Positions 32,245-46,500 of a stretch of 64,000 nucleotides of DNA are shown in pieces. Positions within the stretch are counted from its first letter, which is position 1. Every line of letters begins with the position of its first letter. Source of the DNA: Sipunculus nudus (lineage: Eukaryota > Annelida > Sipuncula > Golfingiida > Sipunculidae); NCBI GenBank assembly GCA_026874595.1, contig CM049318.1, positions 16,042,241 to 16,106,240 on the forward strand, written 5' to 3'. The position numbers and the translations under genes were made by a program. The notes under the pieces are model-generated. The model saw nothing but the letters and a program-made list of their open reading frames with translations. It was not told where the DNA came from and did no database searches.

Positions 32245-34935
32245 TTTATTATAAGGGACCCACTTGAAAAGTAGTGCCCCATAGTGATCACCTTGTTGTT
32301 CTGTTGGGCTGCCCTTCCATTCATTAATGGAACTTTCTTTCACATGCAGTGTCTCAGAAAGAATATGTTTGATCCATCTCAGATTCATAGAGATGATTGG
32401 TTTAACAGTCAGGGCTACTAGCTGCCCTCTCAATTACTGATCTGGCCATATTCATAAGTGGCCACCAGAGGACAACCTGTATTTTATTTCAGGCAATGTA
32501 TCTCAAAGAGGATTTGTTTGACCTTTCTCAGTTTCATGGGGATGATTTGTGCCTACAAGGTGGATTATAGACCTGTCCAAATGACAATATAGCCACTAGA
32601 GCACAATCCGTGATTATATTTCAGACAAAGTATCTCAAAGAGGATTTGTTTGATCATTCTCAATTTCATGGGGATGATTTGTGCCTACAAGGTGGATATT
32701 AGACCTGTCCAAATGACAATATGGCCACTAGAGCATAATCCGTGTTTATATTTCAGACAGTATCTCAAAGAGGATTTGTTTGGTCAATCTCAATTTCATG
32801 GGGATGATTTGTGCCTACAAGGTGGATTATAGACCTGTCCAAATGACAATATAGCCACTAGAGCACAATCCGTGATTATATTTCAGACAAAGTATCTCAA
32901 AGAGGATTTGTTTGATCATTCTCAATTTCATGGGGATGATTTGTGCCTACAAGGTGGATATTAGACCTGTCCAAATGACAATATGGCCACTAGAGCATAA
33001 TCCGTGTTTATATTTCAGACAGTATCTCAAAGAGGATTTGTTTGGTCAATCTCAATTTCATGGGGATGATTTGTGCCTACAAGGTGGATTATAGACCTGT
33101 CCAAATGACAATATAGCCACTAGAGCACAATCCGTGATTATATTTCAGACAAAGTATCTCAAAGAGGATTTGTTTGATCATTCTCAATTTCATGGGGATG
33201 ATTTGTGCCTACAAGGTGGATATTAGACCTGTCCAAATGACAATATGGCCACTAGAGCACAATCCGTGTTTATATTTCAGGCAGTATCTCAAAGAGGATT
33301 TGTTTGGTCAATCTCAATTTCATGGGGATGATTTGTGCCTACAAGGTGGATTATAGACCTGTCCAAATGACAATATAGCCACTAGAGCACAATCCGTGAT
33401 TATATTTCAGACAAAGTATCTCAAAGAGGATTTGTTTGATCATTCTCAATTTCATGGGGATGATTTGTGCCTACAAGGTGGATATTAGACCTGTCCAAAT
33501 GACAATATGGCCACTAGAGCACAATCCGTGTTTATATTTCAGACAGTATCTCAAAGAGGATTTGTTTGGCCAATCTCAATTTCATGGGGATGATTTCTGC
33601 CTACAAGGTGGATTAGAGACCTGTCCAAATGACAATATGGTCACTAGCGCACAATCCGTGATTATATTTCAGACAAAGTATCCCAAAGAGGATTTGTTTG
33701 ATCTTTCTCAATTTCATGGGGATGATTTGTGCCTACAAGGTGGATTATAGACCTGTCCAACTGACAATATGGCCACTAGAGCACAATCCGTGATTATATT
33801 TCAACAAAGTATCTCAAAGAGGATTTGTTTGATCTTTCTCAATTTCATGGGGATGATTTGTGCCCACAAGGTGGATTATAGACCTGTCCAAATGCCAATA
33901 TGGCCACTACTGCACAATCCATGATTCTATTTTAGACTAAGTCTCTCAAATTGGATATATTGTGAGAGTGAAACTCGCTTAAGTTAAATAACCCATTTAT
34001 GTCGAAGTTACAGACTCTTTATTCAGGACAACACTAGTAAAATTATTACCAAATAAAACCAGCTTGTGTCAAACCTCGGATGTGTCAAAGTTTTCTGAGA
34101 GTCCTGTAGACTTCAACAAAATGAGGTTTCACTGTATATATGTTTGACCTTTCTCAAATTCATGGGATGATTTGTGCCTACAAGATGAATTACGTCCTGT
34201 CCAAATGCTAAAAACCCTCAGGAGCCCCATCCATGATTATATTTTGGACACAGTATCACAAAGAGGATATGTTTCATCTTTCTCTATTGCATGGGGATGA
34301 TTTGTGCCTACAAGATGAATTACAGACCTGTCCAAATGCTTATATGGCCTCAAGAGCCCCATCTATGATTATATTTTGGACACAGTATCGCAAAGAGGAT
34401 ATGTTTCATCTTTCTCTGTTGCATGGGGAAGATCTGTACCTACAAGTTGAATTACAGACCTGTCCAAATGCCAGTATGGCCACTAGAGCACAGACCGTGA
34501 TTATATTTTGGACAAAGTCTGTCAAAGTGAATTTATATAAACATCTTTGATCTCTCTCAAATTCATGGGGATGATTTGTGCCTTCAAGGTGAAATATGAA
34601 CCTGCCCAAATGCTAATCTGGCCTCAAGAGCCCCATCTGTGATTATATTTTGGACACAGTATCACAAAGAGGATTTGTTTGATCTTTCTCAAATTAACTG
34701 CTGCTGGTGCACATTTGATTTTCTTTCATGTGCAGTATATGAAACATTACCTGTGTTATTTATCAAATTCAGAGGGATGATTGGTGTCTATGACAAGGCT
34801 AGCCCTGTCCAATTTCAGGCCTGTCCTATATTCAATATGGCCATCACAGTGAAAGCATTAATTTTCTTTCACACACAGCATTCCAAAGAGAATTGGATAG
34901 ATCTTTCCCAACATCATAGGGATAATTAGTGCCTT
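32245..34935 (+). repeat. 131-bp satellite with 262-bp dimer organisation
   Basis: The unit contains GATTTGTGCCTACAAGGTGG, GACCTGTCCAAATGACAATA, CCACTAGAGCACAATCCGTG and AAAGAGGATTTGTTTGATC. From about 32.5 to 33.9 kb the units alternate between an 'A' form with CAGACAAAGTATCTC and a 'B' form with CAGACAGTATCTC, so identical 60-codon ORFs recur at 32650, 32912, 33174 and 33436, exactly 262 bp apart. Older, diverged units run from 34140 to 34930. The left edge (about 32280, GTGATCACCTTGTTGTTCTG) looks like a worn element head. The region 33955-34140 is non-repeat. ORFs here are not genes. Confidence 0.85.
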
Positions 34936-35343
34936 TGATAGCGTCGACGCTATTAAATTAACAACCTGTTCAGTGCTATGAATTAGTTAAATAACTTACC
35001 CTCGGATGACAATGCCTCTCCAACATAGGTTTAAGCAGCAATATATGCATACCAACATTGCCAGTCTAATTAAGTTTATAACATGAGTAAGTAATAAAAT
35101 ATTGTTAAGAACTACTAAGTACTTTGTGCAGGCTGGTGATGTTTACTCTTAAAAAACATTATGTCAATCCTTGTGGTACTAAATCTGCTGCATGGTAACA
35201 TTAGAAATGATTCATGTGCAATGGCAAGCTTAAGTTACCTCCATTTATCTGTCTTTGAACATTGTATTACAAAACAGGTTAATATGTCTTATTATTCAAT
35301 GAAATCATGTTATATTATGTTATATTGGATTGATGATATAAAT
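34936..35343. other. Unique spacer between two satellite arrays
   Basis: GATAGCGTCGACGCTATTAA at 34937 holds a perfect 14-bp palindrome (TAGCGTCGACGCTA). Otherwise AT-rich, with no gene. Confidence 0.5.
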
Positions 35344-37729
35344 GCTTTGATAGCTTAACCTCGTAACCAGCGTTTTGTGAACTACTGAGTAGTGGTGAGA
35401 TGTATTGGCCTAAGATTAAGAATGTCCACAAAGCTTTAATAGCTTCATCTTGTACACAACACTGTTTTGTGTACCACACAGTGGTAGTGTGATGTATTGG
35501 TCTGAGATTATGACTGTCAACAAAGCTTTAATAGCTTTATCTTGTACACAACAGTGTTTTGTGTACCACTCAGTGGTAGTGTGATGTATTGGCCTAAGAT
35601 TATGACTGTCCACAAAGCTTTAATAGCTTTATCTTCTACACAACACTGTTTTGTGTACCACTCGGTGGTAGTGTGATGTATTGGCCTGAGATTATGACCA
35701 TCAACAAAGCTTTAATAGCTTTATCTTGTACACAACAGTGTTTTGTGTTCCACACAGTGGTAGTGTGATGTATTGGCCTGAGATTATGACTGTCAACAAA
35801 GCTTTAATAGCTTCATCTTGTACACAACACTGTTTTGTGTACAACACAGTGGTAGTGTGATGTATTGGCCTGAGATTATGAGTGTCCACAAAGCTGTAAT
35901 AGCTTTATCTTCTACACAACAGTGTTTTGTGTTCCACACAGTGGTAGTGTGATGTATTGGCCTGAGATTATGACTGTCAACAAAGCTTTAATAGCTTCAT
36001 CTTGTACACAACAGATTTGTGTACCACTCAGTGGTAGTGCGATGTATTGGCCTGAGATACTGACTGTCAACAAAGCTTTAATAGCTTTATCTTGTACACA
36101 ACAGTGTTTTGTGTACAACTCTTTGGTTTTGTGATGTATTGGCCTGAGATTATGACTGTCAACAAAGCTTTAATAGCTTTATCTTGTACACAACAGTGTT
36201 TTGTGTACCACACAGTGGTAGTGTGATGTATTGGCCTGCGATTATGACTGTCAACAAAGCTTTAATAGCTTCATCTTGTACACAACAGGTTTTGTGTACC
36301 ACTCAGTGGTAGTGCGATGTATTGGCCTGAGATTATGACTGTCAACAAAGCTTTAATAGCTTTATCTTGTACACAACAGTGTTTTGTGTACAACTCTTTG
36401 GTTTTGTGATGTATTGGCCTGTGATTATGATTGTCACAAAGCTTTAATCGCTTTATCTTGTACACAACACTGTTTTGTGTTCCACACAGTGGTAGTGTGA
36501 TGTATTGGCCTGAGATTATGACTGTCAACAAAGCTTTAATAGCTTTATCTTGTACACAACAGTGTTTTGTGTACCACACAGTGGTAGTGTGATGTATTGG
36601 TCTGAGATTATGACTGTCAACAAAGCTTTAATAGCTATATCTTGTACATAAGTGTTTTGTGTACCACACAGTGGTAGTGTGATGTATTGGCCTGAGATTA
36701 TGACTGTCAACAAAGCTTTAATAGCTTCATCTTGTACACAACAGTGTTTTGTTTACCACACAGTGGTAGTGTGATGTATTGGCCTGAGATTATGACTGTC
36801 AACAAAGCTTTAATAGCTTTATCTTGTACACAACAGTGTTTTGTGTACCACACAGTGGTAATGTGATGTATTGGCCTGAGATTATGACTGTCAACAAAGC
36901 TTTTATAGCTTTATCTTGTACACAACACTGTTTTGTGTACCACACAGTGGTAGTGTGATGTAATTGACCTGAGATTATGAGGGTCCACAAAGCTTAAATA
37001 GCTTCATCTTGTACACAACACTGTTTTGTGTACCACACAGTGGTAGTGTGATGTATTGGCCTGAGATTATGACTGTCAACAAAGCTTTAATAGCTTTATC
37101 TTGTACACAACACTGTTTTGTGTACCACTCAGTGGTAGTGTGATGTATTGGCCTGAGATTATGACTGTCAACAAAGCTTTAATAGCTCCATCTTGTACAC
37201 AACACTGTTTTGTGTACCACTCGGTGGTAGTGTGATGTATTGGCCTGAGATTATGACCGTCAACAAAGCTTTAATAGCTTTATCTTGTACACAACAGTGT
37301 TTTGTGTTCCACACAGTGGTAGTGTGATGTGTTGGCCTGAGATTATGACTGTCAACAAAGCTTTAATAGCTTCATCTTGTACACAACACTGTTTTGTGTA
37401 CAACACAGTGGTAGTGTGATGTATTGGCCTGAGATTATGAGTGTCCACAAAGCTGTAATAGCTTTATCTTCTACACAACAGTGTTTTGTGTTCCACACAG
37501 TGGTAGTGTGATGTATTGGCCTGAGATTATGACTGTCAACAAAGCTTTAATAGCTTTATCTTCTACACAACAGTGTTTTGTGTACAACTCATTGGTTTTG
37601 TGATGTATTGGCCTGAGATTATGACTGTCAACAAAGCTTTAATAGCTTTATCTTGTACACAACAGTGTTTTGTGTACCACACAGTGGTAGTGTGATGTAT
37701 TGGCCTGCGATTATGACTGTCAACAAAGC

Positions 37730-40700
37730 TTTAATAGCTTCATCTTGTACACAACAGGTTTTGTGTACCACTCAGTGGTAGTTTGATGTATTGGCCTGAG
37801 ATTATGACTGTCAACAAAGCTTTAATAGCTTTATCTTGTACACAACAGTGTTTTGTGTACCACTCTTTGGTTTTGTGATGTATTGGCCTGTGATTATGAT
37901 TGTCACAAAGCTTTAATAGCTTCATCTTCTGCACAACACTGTTTTGTGTTCCACACAGTGGTAGTGTGATGTATTGGCCTGAGATTATGACTGTCAACAA
38001 AGCTTTAATAGCTTTATCTTGTACACAACAGTGTTTTGTGTACCACACAGTGGTAGTGTGATGTATTGGTCTGAGATTATGACTGTCAACAAAGCTTTAA
38101 TAGCTATATCTTGTACATAAGTGTTTTCTGTACCACACAGTGGTAGTGTGATGTATTGGCCTGAGATTATGACTGTCAACAAAGCTTTAATAGCTTTATC
38201 TTGTACACAACAGTGTTTTGTGTACCACACAGTGGTAGTGTGATGTATTGGCCTGAGATTATGACTGTCAACAAAGCTTTAATAGCTTTATCTTGTACAC
38301 AACAGTGTTTTGTGTACCACACAGTGGTAGTGTGATGTATTGGCCTGAGATTATGACTGTCAACAAAGCTTTTATAGCTTTATCTTGTACACAACACTGT
38401 TTTGTGTACCACACAGTGGTAGTGTGATGTATTGACCTGAGATTATGAGGGTCCACAAAGCTTAAATAGCTTCATCTTGTACACAACACTGTTTTGTGTA
38501 CCACACAGTGGTAGTGTGATGTATTGGCCTGAGATTATGACTGTCAACAAAGCTTTAATAGCTTTATCTTGTACACAACACTGTTTTGTGTACCACTCAG
38601 TGGTAGTGTTATGTATTGGCCTGAGATTATGACTGTCAACAAAGCTTTAATAGCTTCATCTTGTACACAACACTGTTTTGTGTACCACACAGTGGTAGAG
38701 TGATGTATTGGCCTGAGATTATGACTGTCAACAAAGCTTTAATAGCTTTATCTTGTACACAACACTGTTTTGTGTACCACACAATGGTAGTGTGATGTAT
38801 TGGCCTGAGATTATGACTGTCAACAAAGCTTTAATAGCTTCATCTTTTACACAACACTGTTTTGTGTACAACACAGTGGTAGTGTGATGTATTGGCCTGA
38901 GATTATGACTGTCAACAAAGCTTTAATAGCTTTATCTTGTACACAACACTGTTTTGTGTACCACTCAGTGGTAGTGTGATGTATTGGCCTGAGATTATGA
39001 CTGTCATCAAAGCTTTAATAGCTTCATCTTGTACACAACAGTGTTTTGTGTACCACACAGTGGTAGTGTGATGTATTAGCCTGAGATTTAAGTGTTGACA
39101 AAGCTTTAATAGCTTATCCTTGTACACAACACTGTTTTGTGTACCACTCAGTGGTAGTGTGATGTATTGGCCTGAGATTTAAGTGTTGACAAAGCTTTTA
39201 TAGCTTATCCTTGTACACAACACTGTTTTGTGTACCACTCAGTGGTAGTGTGAAATTTATTGGCCTGAGATTATGACGGTCAACAAAGCTTTAATGGCTT
39301 TATCTTGTACACAACACTGTTTTGTGTACCACTCAGTGGTAGTGTGATGTATTGGCCTAAGATTATGACTGTCCACAAAGCTTTAATAGCTTTATCTTCT
39401 ACACAACACTGTTTTGTGTACCACTCGGTGGTAGTGTGATGTATTGGCCTGAGATTATGACTGTCAACAAAGCTTTAATAGCTTTATCTTGTACACAACA
39501 GTGTTTTGTGTTCCACACAGTGGTAGTGTGATGTATTGGCCTGAGATTATGACTGTCAACAAAGCTTTAATAGCTTCATCTTGTACACAACACTGTTTTG
39601 TGTACAACACAGTGGTAGTGTGATGTATTGGCCTGAGATTATGAGTGTCCACAAAGCTGTAATAGCTTTATTTTCTACACAACAGTGTTTTGAGTTCCAC
39701 ACAGTGGTAGTGTGATGTATTGGCCTGAGATTATGACTGTCAACAAAGCTTTAATAGCTTCATCTTGTACACAACAGATTTGTGTACCACTCAGTGGTAG
39801 TGCAATGTATTGGCCTGAGATTATGACTGTCAACAAAGCTTTAATAGCTTTATCTTGTACACAACAGTGTTTTGTGTACAACTCTTTGGTTTTGTGATGT
39901 ATTGGCCTGAGATTATGACTGTCAACAAAGCTTTAATAGCTTTATCTTGTACACAACAGTGTTTTGTGTACCCCACAGTGGTAGTGTGATGTATTGGCCT
40001 GCGATTATGACTGTCAACAAAGCTTTAATAGCTTCATCTTGTACACAACAGTGTTTTGTGTACCACTCAGTGGTAGTGCGATGTATTGGCCTGAGATTAT
40101 GACTGTCAACAAAGCTTTAATAGCTTTATCTTGTACACAACAGTGTTTTGTGTACAACTCTTTGGTTTTGTGATGTATTGGCCTGTGATTATGATTGTCA
40201 CAAAGCTTTAATCGCTTTATTTTGTACACAACACTGTTTTGTGTTCCACACAGTGGTAGTGTGATGTATTCCCCTGAGATTATGACTGTCAACAAAGCTT
40301 TAATAGCTTTATCTTGTACACAACAGTGTTTTGTGTACCACACAGTGGTAGTGTGATGTATTGGTCTGAGATTATGACTGTCAACAAAGCTTTAATAGCT
40401 ATATCTTGTACATAAGTGTTTTGTGTACCACACAGTTGTAGTGTGATGTATTGGCCTGAGATTATGACTGTCAACAAAGCTTTAATAGCTTTATCTTGTA
40501 CACAACAGTGTTTTGTGTACCACACAGTGGTAGTGTGATGTATTGGCCTGAGATTATGACTGTCAACAAAGCTTTAATAGCTTTATCTTGTACACAACAG
40601 TGTTTTGTGTTCCACACAGTGGTAGTGTGATGTGTTGGCCTGAGATTATGACTGTCAACAAAGCTTTAATAGCTTCATCTTGTACACAACAGGTTTTGTG

Positions 40701-43535
40701 TACCACTCAGTGGTAGTGTGATGTATTGGCCTGAGATTATGACTGTCAACAAAGCTGTAATAGCTTTATCTTGTACACAACAGTGTTTTGTGTACCACTC
40801 TTTGGTTTTGTGATGTATTGGCCTGTGATTATGATTGTCACAAAGCTTTAATAGCTTCATCTTCTGCACAACACTGTTTTGTGTTCCACACAGTGGTAGT
40901 GTGATGTATTGGCCTGAGATTATGACTGTCAACAAAGCTTTAATAGCTTTATCTTGTACACAACAGTGTTTTGTGTACCACACAGTGGTAGTGTGATGTA
41001 TTGGTCTGAGATTATGACTGTCAACAAAGCTTTAATAGCTATATCTTGTACATAAGTGTTTTCTGTACCACACAGTGGTAGTGTGATGTATTGGCCTGAG
41101 ATTATGACTGTCAACAAAGCTTTAATAGCTTTATCTTGTACACAACAGTGTTTTGTGTACCACACAGTGGTAGTGTGATGTATTGGCCTGAGATTATGAC
41201 TGTCAACAAAGCTTTAATAGCTTTATCTTGTACACAACAGTGTTTTGTGTACCACACAGTGGTAGTGTGATGTATTGGCCTGAGATTATGACTGTCAACA
41301 AAGCTTTTATAGCTTTATCTTGTACACAACACTGTTTTGTGTACCACACAGTGGTAGTGTGATGTATTGACCTGAGATTATGAGGGTCCACAAAGCTTAA
41401 ATAGCTTCATCTTGTACACAACACTGTTTTGTGTACCACACAGTGGTAGTGTGATGTATTGGCCTGAGATTATGACTGTCAACAAAGCTTTAATAGCTTT
41501 ATCTTGTACACAACACTGTTTTGTGTACCACTCAGTGGTAGTGTTATGTATTGGCCTGAGATTATGACTGTCAACAAAGCTTTAATAGCTTCATCTTGTA
41601 CACAACACTGTTTTGTGTACCACACAGTGGTAGAGTGATGTATTGGCCTGAGATTATGACTGTCAACAAAGCTTTAATAGCTTTATCTTGTACACAACAC
41701 TGTTTTGTGTACCACACAATGGTAGTGTGATGTATTGGCCTGAGATTATGACTGTCAACAAAGCTTTAATAGCTTCATCTTTTACACAACACTGTTTTGT
41801 GTACAACACAGTGGTAGTGTGATGTATTGGCCTGAGATTATGACTGTCAACAAAGCTTTAATAGCTTTATCTTGTACACAACACTGTTTTGTGTACCACT
41901 CAGTGGTAGTGTGATGTATTGGCCTGAGATTATGACTGTCATCAAAGCTTTAATAGCTTCATCTTGTACACAACAGTGTTTTGTGTACCACACAGTGGTA
42001 GTGTGATGTATTAGCCTGAGATTTAAGTGTTGACAAAGCTTTAATAGCTTATCCTTGTACACAACACTGTTTTGTGTACCACTCAGTGGTAGTGTGATGT
42101 ATTGGCCTGAGATTTAAGTGTTGACAAAGCTTTTATAGCTTATCCTTGTACACAACACTGTTTTGTGTACCACTCAGTGGTAGTGTGAAATTTATTGGCC
42201 TGAGATTATGACGGTCAACAAAGCTTTAATGGCTTTATCTTGTACACAACACTGTTTTGTGTACCACTCAGTGGTAGTGTGATGTATTGGCCTAAGATTA
42301 TGACTGTCCACAAAGCTTTAATAGCTTTATCTTCTACACAACACTGTTTTGTGTACCACTCGGTGGTAGTGTGATGTATTGGCCTGAGATTATGACCATC
42401 AAAAAAGCTTTAATAGCTTTATCTTGTACACAACAGTGTTTTGTGTTCCACACAGTGGTAGTGTGATGTATTGGCCTGAGATTATGACTGTCAACAAAGC
42501 TTTAATAGCTTCATCTTGTACACAACACTGTTTTGTGTACAACACAGTGGTAGTGTGATGTATTGGCCTGAGATTATGAGTGTCCACAAAGCTGTAATAG
42601 CTTTATTTTCTACACAACAGTGTTTTGAGTTCCACACAGTGGTAGTGTGATGTATTGGCCTGAGATTATGACTGTCAACAAAGCTTTAATAGCTTCATCT
42701 TGTACACAACAGATTTGTGTACCACTCAGTGGTAGTGCAATGTATTGGCCTGAGATTATGACTGTCAACAAAGCTTTAATAGCTTTATCTTGTACACAAC
42801 AGTGTTTTGTGTACAACTCTTTGGTTTTGTGATGTATTGGCCTGAGATTATGACTGTCAACAAAGCTTTAATAGCTTTATCTTGTACACAACAGTGTTTT
42901 GTGTACCCCACAGTGGTAGTGTGATGTATTGGCCTGCGATTATGACTGTCAACAAAGCTTTAATAGCTTCATCTTGTACACAACAGTGTTTTGTGTACCA
43001 CTCAGTGGTAGTGCGATGTATTGGCCTGAGATTATGACTGTCAACAAAGCTTTAATAGCTTTATCTTGTACACAACAGTGTTTTGTGTACAACTCTTTGG
43101 TTTTGTGATGTATTGGCCTGTGATTATGATTGTCACAAAGCTTTAATCGCTTTATTTTGTACACAACACTGTTTTGTGTTCCACACAGTGGTAGTGTGAT
43201 GTATTCCCCTGAGATTATGACTGTCAACAAAGCTTTAATAGCTTTATCTTGTACACAACAGTGTTTTGTGTACCACACAGTGGTAGTGTGATGTATTGGT
43301 CTGAGATTATGACTGTCAACAAAGCTTTAATAGCTATATCTTGTACATAAGTGTTTTGTGTACCACACAGTTGTAGTGTGATGTATTGGCCTGAGATTAT
43401 GACTGTCAACAAAGCTTTAATAGCTTTATCTTGTACACAACAGTGTTTTGTGTACCACACAGTGGTAGTGTGATGTATTGGCCTGAGATTATGACTGTCA
43501 ACAAAGCTTTAATAGCTTTATCTTGTACACAACAG
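37730..43535 (+). repeat. Tandem duplication within the array, offset 2935 bp
   Basis: Marked units recur with a constant 2935-bp offset: for example 37740/40675, 37994/40929, 38268/41203, 38912/41847, 39464/42399 and 40289/43224. The two copies (about 37,730-40,600 and 40,665-43,535) differ at only a few positions, such as GACTGTCAACAAAGC against GACCATCAAAAAAGC at the 39464/42399 pair. Confidence 0.85.
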
Positions 43536-46500
43536 TGTTTTGTGTACCACACAGTGGTAGTGTGATGTATTGGCCTGAGATTATGACTGTCAACAAAGCT
43601 TTTATAGCTTTATCTTGTACACAACACTGTTTTGTGTACCACACAGTGGTAGTGTGATGTAATTGACCTGAGATTATGAGGGTCCACAAAGCTTAAATAG
43701 CTTCATCTTGTACACAACACTGTTTTGTGTACCACACAGTGGTAGTGTGATGTATTGGCCTGAGATTATGACTGTCAACAAAGCTTTAATAGCTTTATCT
43801 TGTACACAACACTGTTTTGTGTACCACTCAGTGGTAGTATGATGTATTGGCCTGAGATTATGACTGTCAACAAAGCTTTAATAGCTCCATCTTGTACACA
43901 ACACTGTTTTGTGTACCACTCGGTTGTAGTGTGATGTATTGGCCTGAGATTATGACCGTCAACAAAGCTTTAATAGCTTTATCTTGTACACAACAGTGTT
44001 TTGTGTTCCACACAGTGGTAGTGTGATGTGTAGGCCTGAGATTATGACTGTCAACAAAGCTTTAATAGCTTCATCTTGTACACAACACTGTTTTGTGTAC
44101 AACACAGTGGTAGTGTGATGTATTGGCCTGAGATTATGAGTGTCCACAAAGCTGTAATAGCTTTATCTTCTACACAACAGTGTTTTGTGTTCCACACAGT
44201 GCTAGTGTGATGTATTGGCCTGAGATTATGACTGTCAACAAAGCTTTAATAGCTTGATCATGTACACAACAGATTTGTGTACCACTCAGTGGTAGTGCGA
44301 TGTATTGGCCTGAGATTATGACTGTCAACAAAGCTTTAATAGCTTTATCTTCTACACAACAGTGTTTTGTGTACAACTCTTTGGTTTTGTGATGTATTGG
44401 CCTGAGATTATGACTGTCAACAAAGCTTTAATAGCTTTATCTTGTACACAACAGTGTTATGTGTACCACACAGTGGTAGTGTGATGTATTGGCCTGCGAT
44501 TATGACTGTCAACAAAGCTTTAATAGCTTCATCTTGTACACAACAGGTTTTGTGTACCACTCAGTGGTAGTGCGATATATTGGCCTGAGATTATGACTGT
44601 CAACAAAGCTTTAATAGCTTTATCTTTTACACAACAGTGTTTTGTGTACAACTCTTTGATTTTGCGATGTATTGGCCTGTGATTATGATTGTCACAAAGC
44701 TTTAATAGCTTTATCTTCTGCACAACACTGTTTTGTGTTCCACACAGTGGTAGTGTGATGTATTGGCCTGAGATTATGACTGTCAACAAAGCTTTTATAG
44801 CTTTATCTTGTACACAACACTGTTTTGTGTACCACACAGTGGTAGTGTGATGTATTGACCTGAGATTATGAGGGTCCACAAAGCTTAAATAGCTTCATCT
44901 TGTACACAACAGTGTTTTGTGTACCACACAGTGGTAGTGTGATGTATTAGCCTGAGATTTAAGTGTTGACAAAGCTTTAATAGCTTATCCTTGTACACAA
45001 CACTGTTTTGTGTACCACTCAGTGGTAGTGTGATGTATTGGCCTGAGATTTAAGTGTTGACAAAGCTTTAATAGCTTATCCTTGTACACAACACTGTTTT
45101 GTGTACCACACAGTGGTAGAGTGATGTATTGGCCTGAGATTATGACTGTCAACAAAGCTTTAATAGCTTTATCTTGTACACAACACTGTTTTGTGTACCA
45201 CACAATGGTAGTGTGATGTATTGGCCTGAGATTATGACTGTCAACAAAGCTTTAATAGCTTCATCTTTTACACAACACTGTTTTGTGTACAACACAGTGG
45301 TAGTGTGATGTATTGGCCTGAGATTATGACTGTCAACAAAGCTTTAATAGCTTTATCTTGTACACAACACTGTTTTGTGTACCACTCAGTGGTAGTGTGA
45401 TGTATTGGCCTGAGATTATGACTGTCATCAAAGCTTTAATAGCTTCATCTTGTACACAACAGTGTTTTGTGTACCACACAGTGGTAGTGTGATGTATTAG
45501 CCTGAGATTTAAGTGTTGACAAAGCTTTAATAGCTTATCCTTGTACACAACACTGTTTTGTGTACCACTCAGTGGTAGTGTGATGTATTGGCCTGAGATT
45601 TAAGTGTTGACAAAGCTTTTATAGCTTATCCTTGTACACAACACTGTTTTGTGTACCACTCAGTGGTAGTGTGAAATTTATTGGCCTGAGATTATGACGG
45701 TCAACAAAGCTTTAATGGCTTTATCTTGTACACAACACTGTTTTGTGTACCACTCAGTGGTAGTGTGATGTATTGGCCTAAGATTATGACTGTCCACAAA
45801 GCTTTAATAGCTTTATCTTCTACACAACACTGTTTTGTGTACCACTCGGTGGTAGTGTGATGTATTGGCCTGAGATTATGACCATCAAAAAAGCTTTAAT
45901 AGCTTTATCTTGTACACAACAGTGTTTTGTGTTCCACACAGTGGTAGTGTGATGTATTGGCCTGAGATTATGACTGTCAACAAAGCTTTAATAGCTTCAT
46001 CTTGTACACAACACTGTTTTGTGTACAACACAGTGGTAGTGTGATGTATTGGCCTGAGATTATGAGTGTCCACAAAGCTGTAATAGCTTTATTTTCTACA
46101 CAACAGTGTTTTGAGTTCCACACAGTGGTAGTGTGATGTATTGGCCTGAGATTATGACTGTCAACAAAGCTTTAATAGCTTCATCTTGTACACAACAGAT
46201 TTGTGTACCACTCAGTGGTAGTGCAATGTATTGGCCTGAGATTATGACTGTCAACAAAGCTTTAATAGCTTTATCTTGTACACAACAGTGTTTTGTGTAC
46301 AACTCTTTGGTTTTGTGATGTATTGGCCTGAGATTATGACTGTCAACAAAGCTTTAATAGCTTTATCTTGTACACAACAGTGTTTTGTGTACCCCACAGT
46401 GGTAGTGTGATGTATTGGCCTGCGATTATGACTGTCAACAAAGCTTTAATAGCTTCATCTTGTACACAACAGTGTTTTGTGTACCACTCAGTGGTAGTGC

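Noticed and set aside
32650-33750. Four near-identical 60-104-codon plus-strand ORFs
   Set aside because: They sit exactly 262 bp apart in the dimeric satellite and encode the same sequence. The start is just an ATG of the repeat unit.
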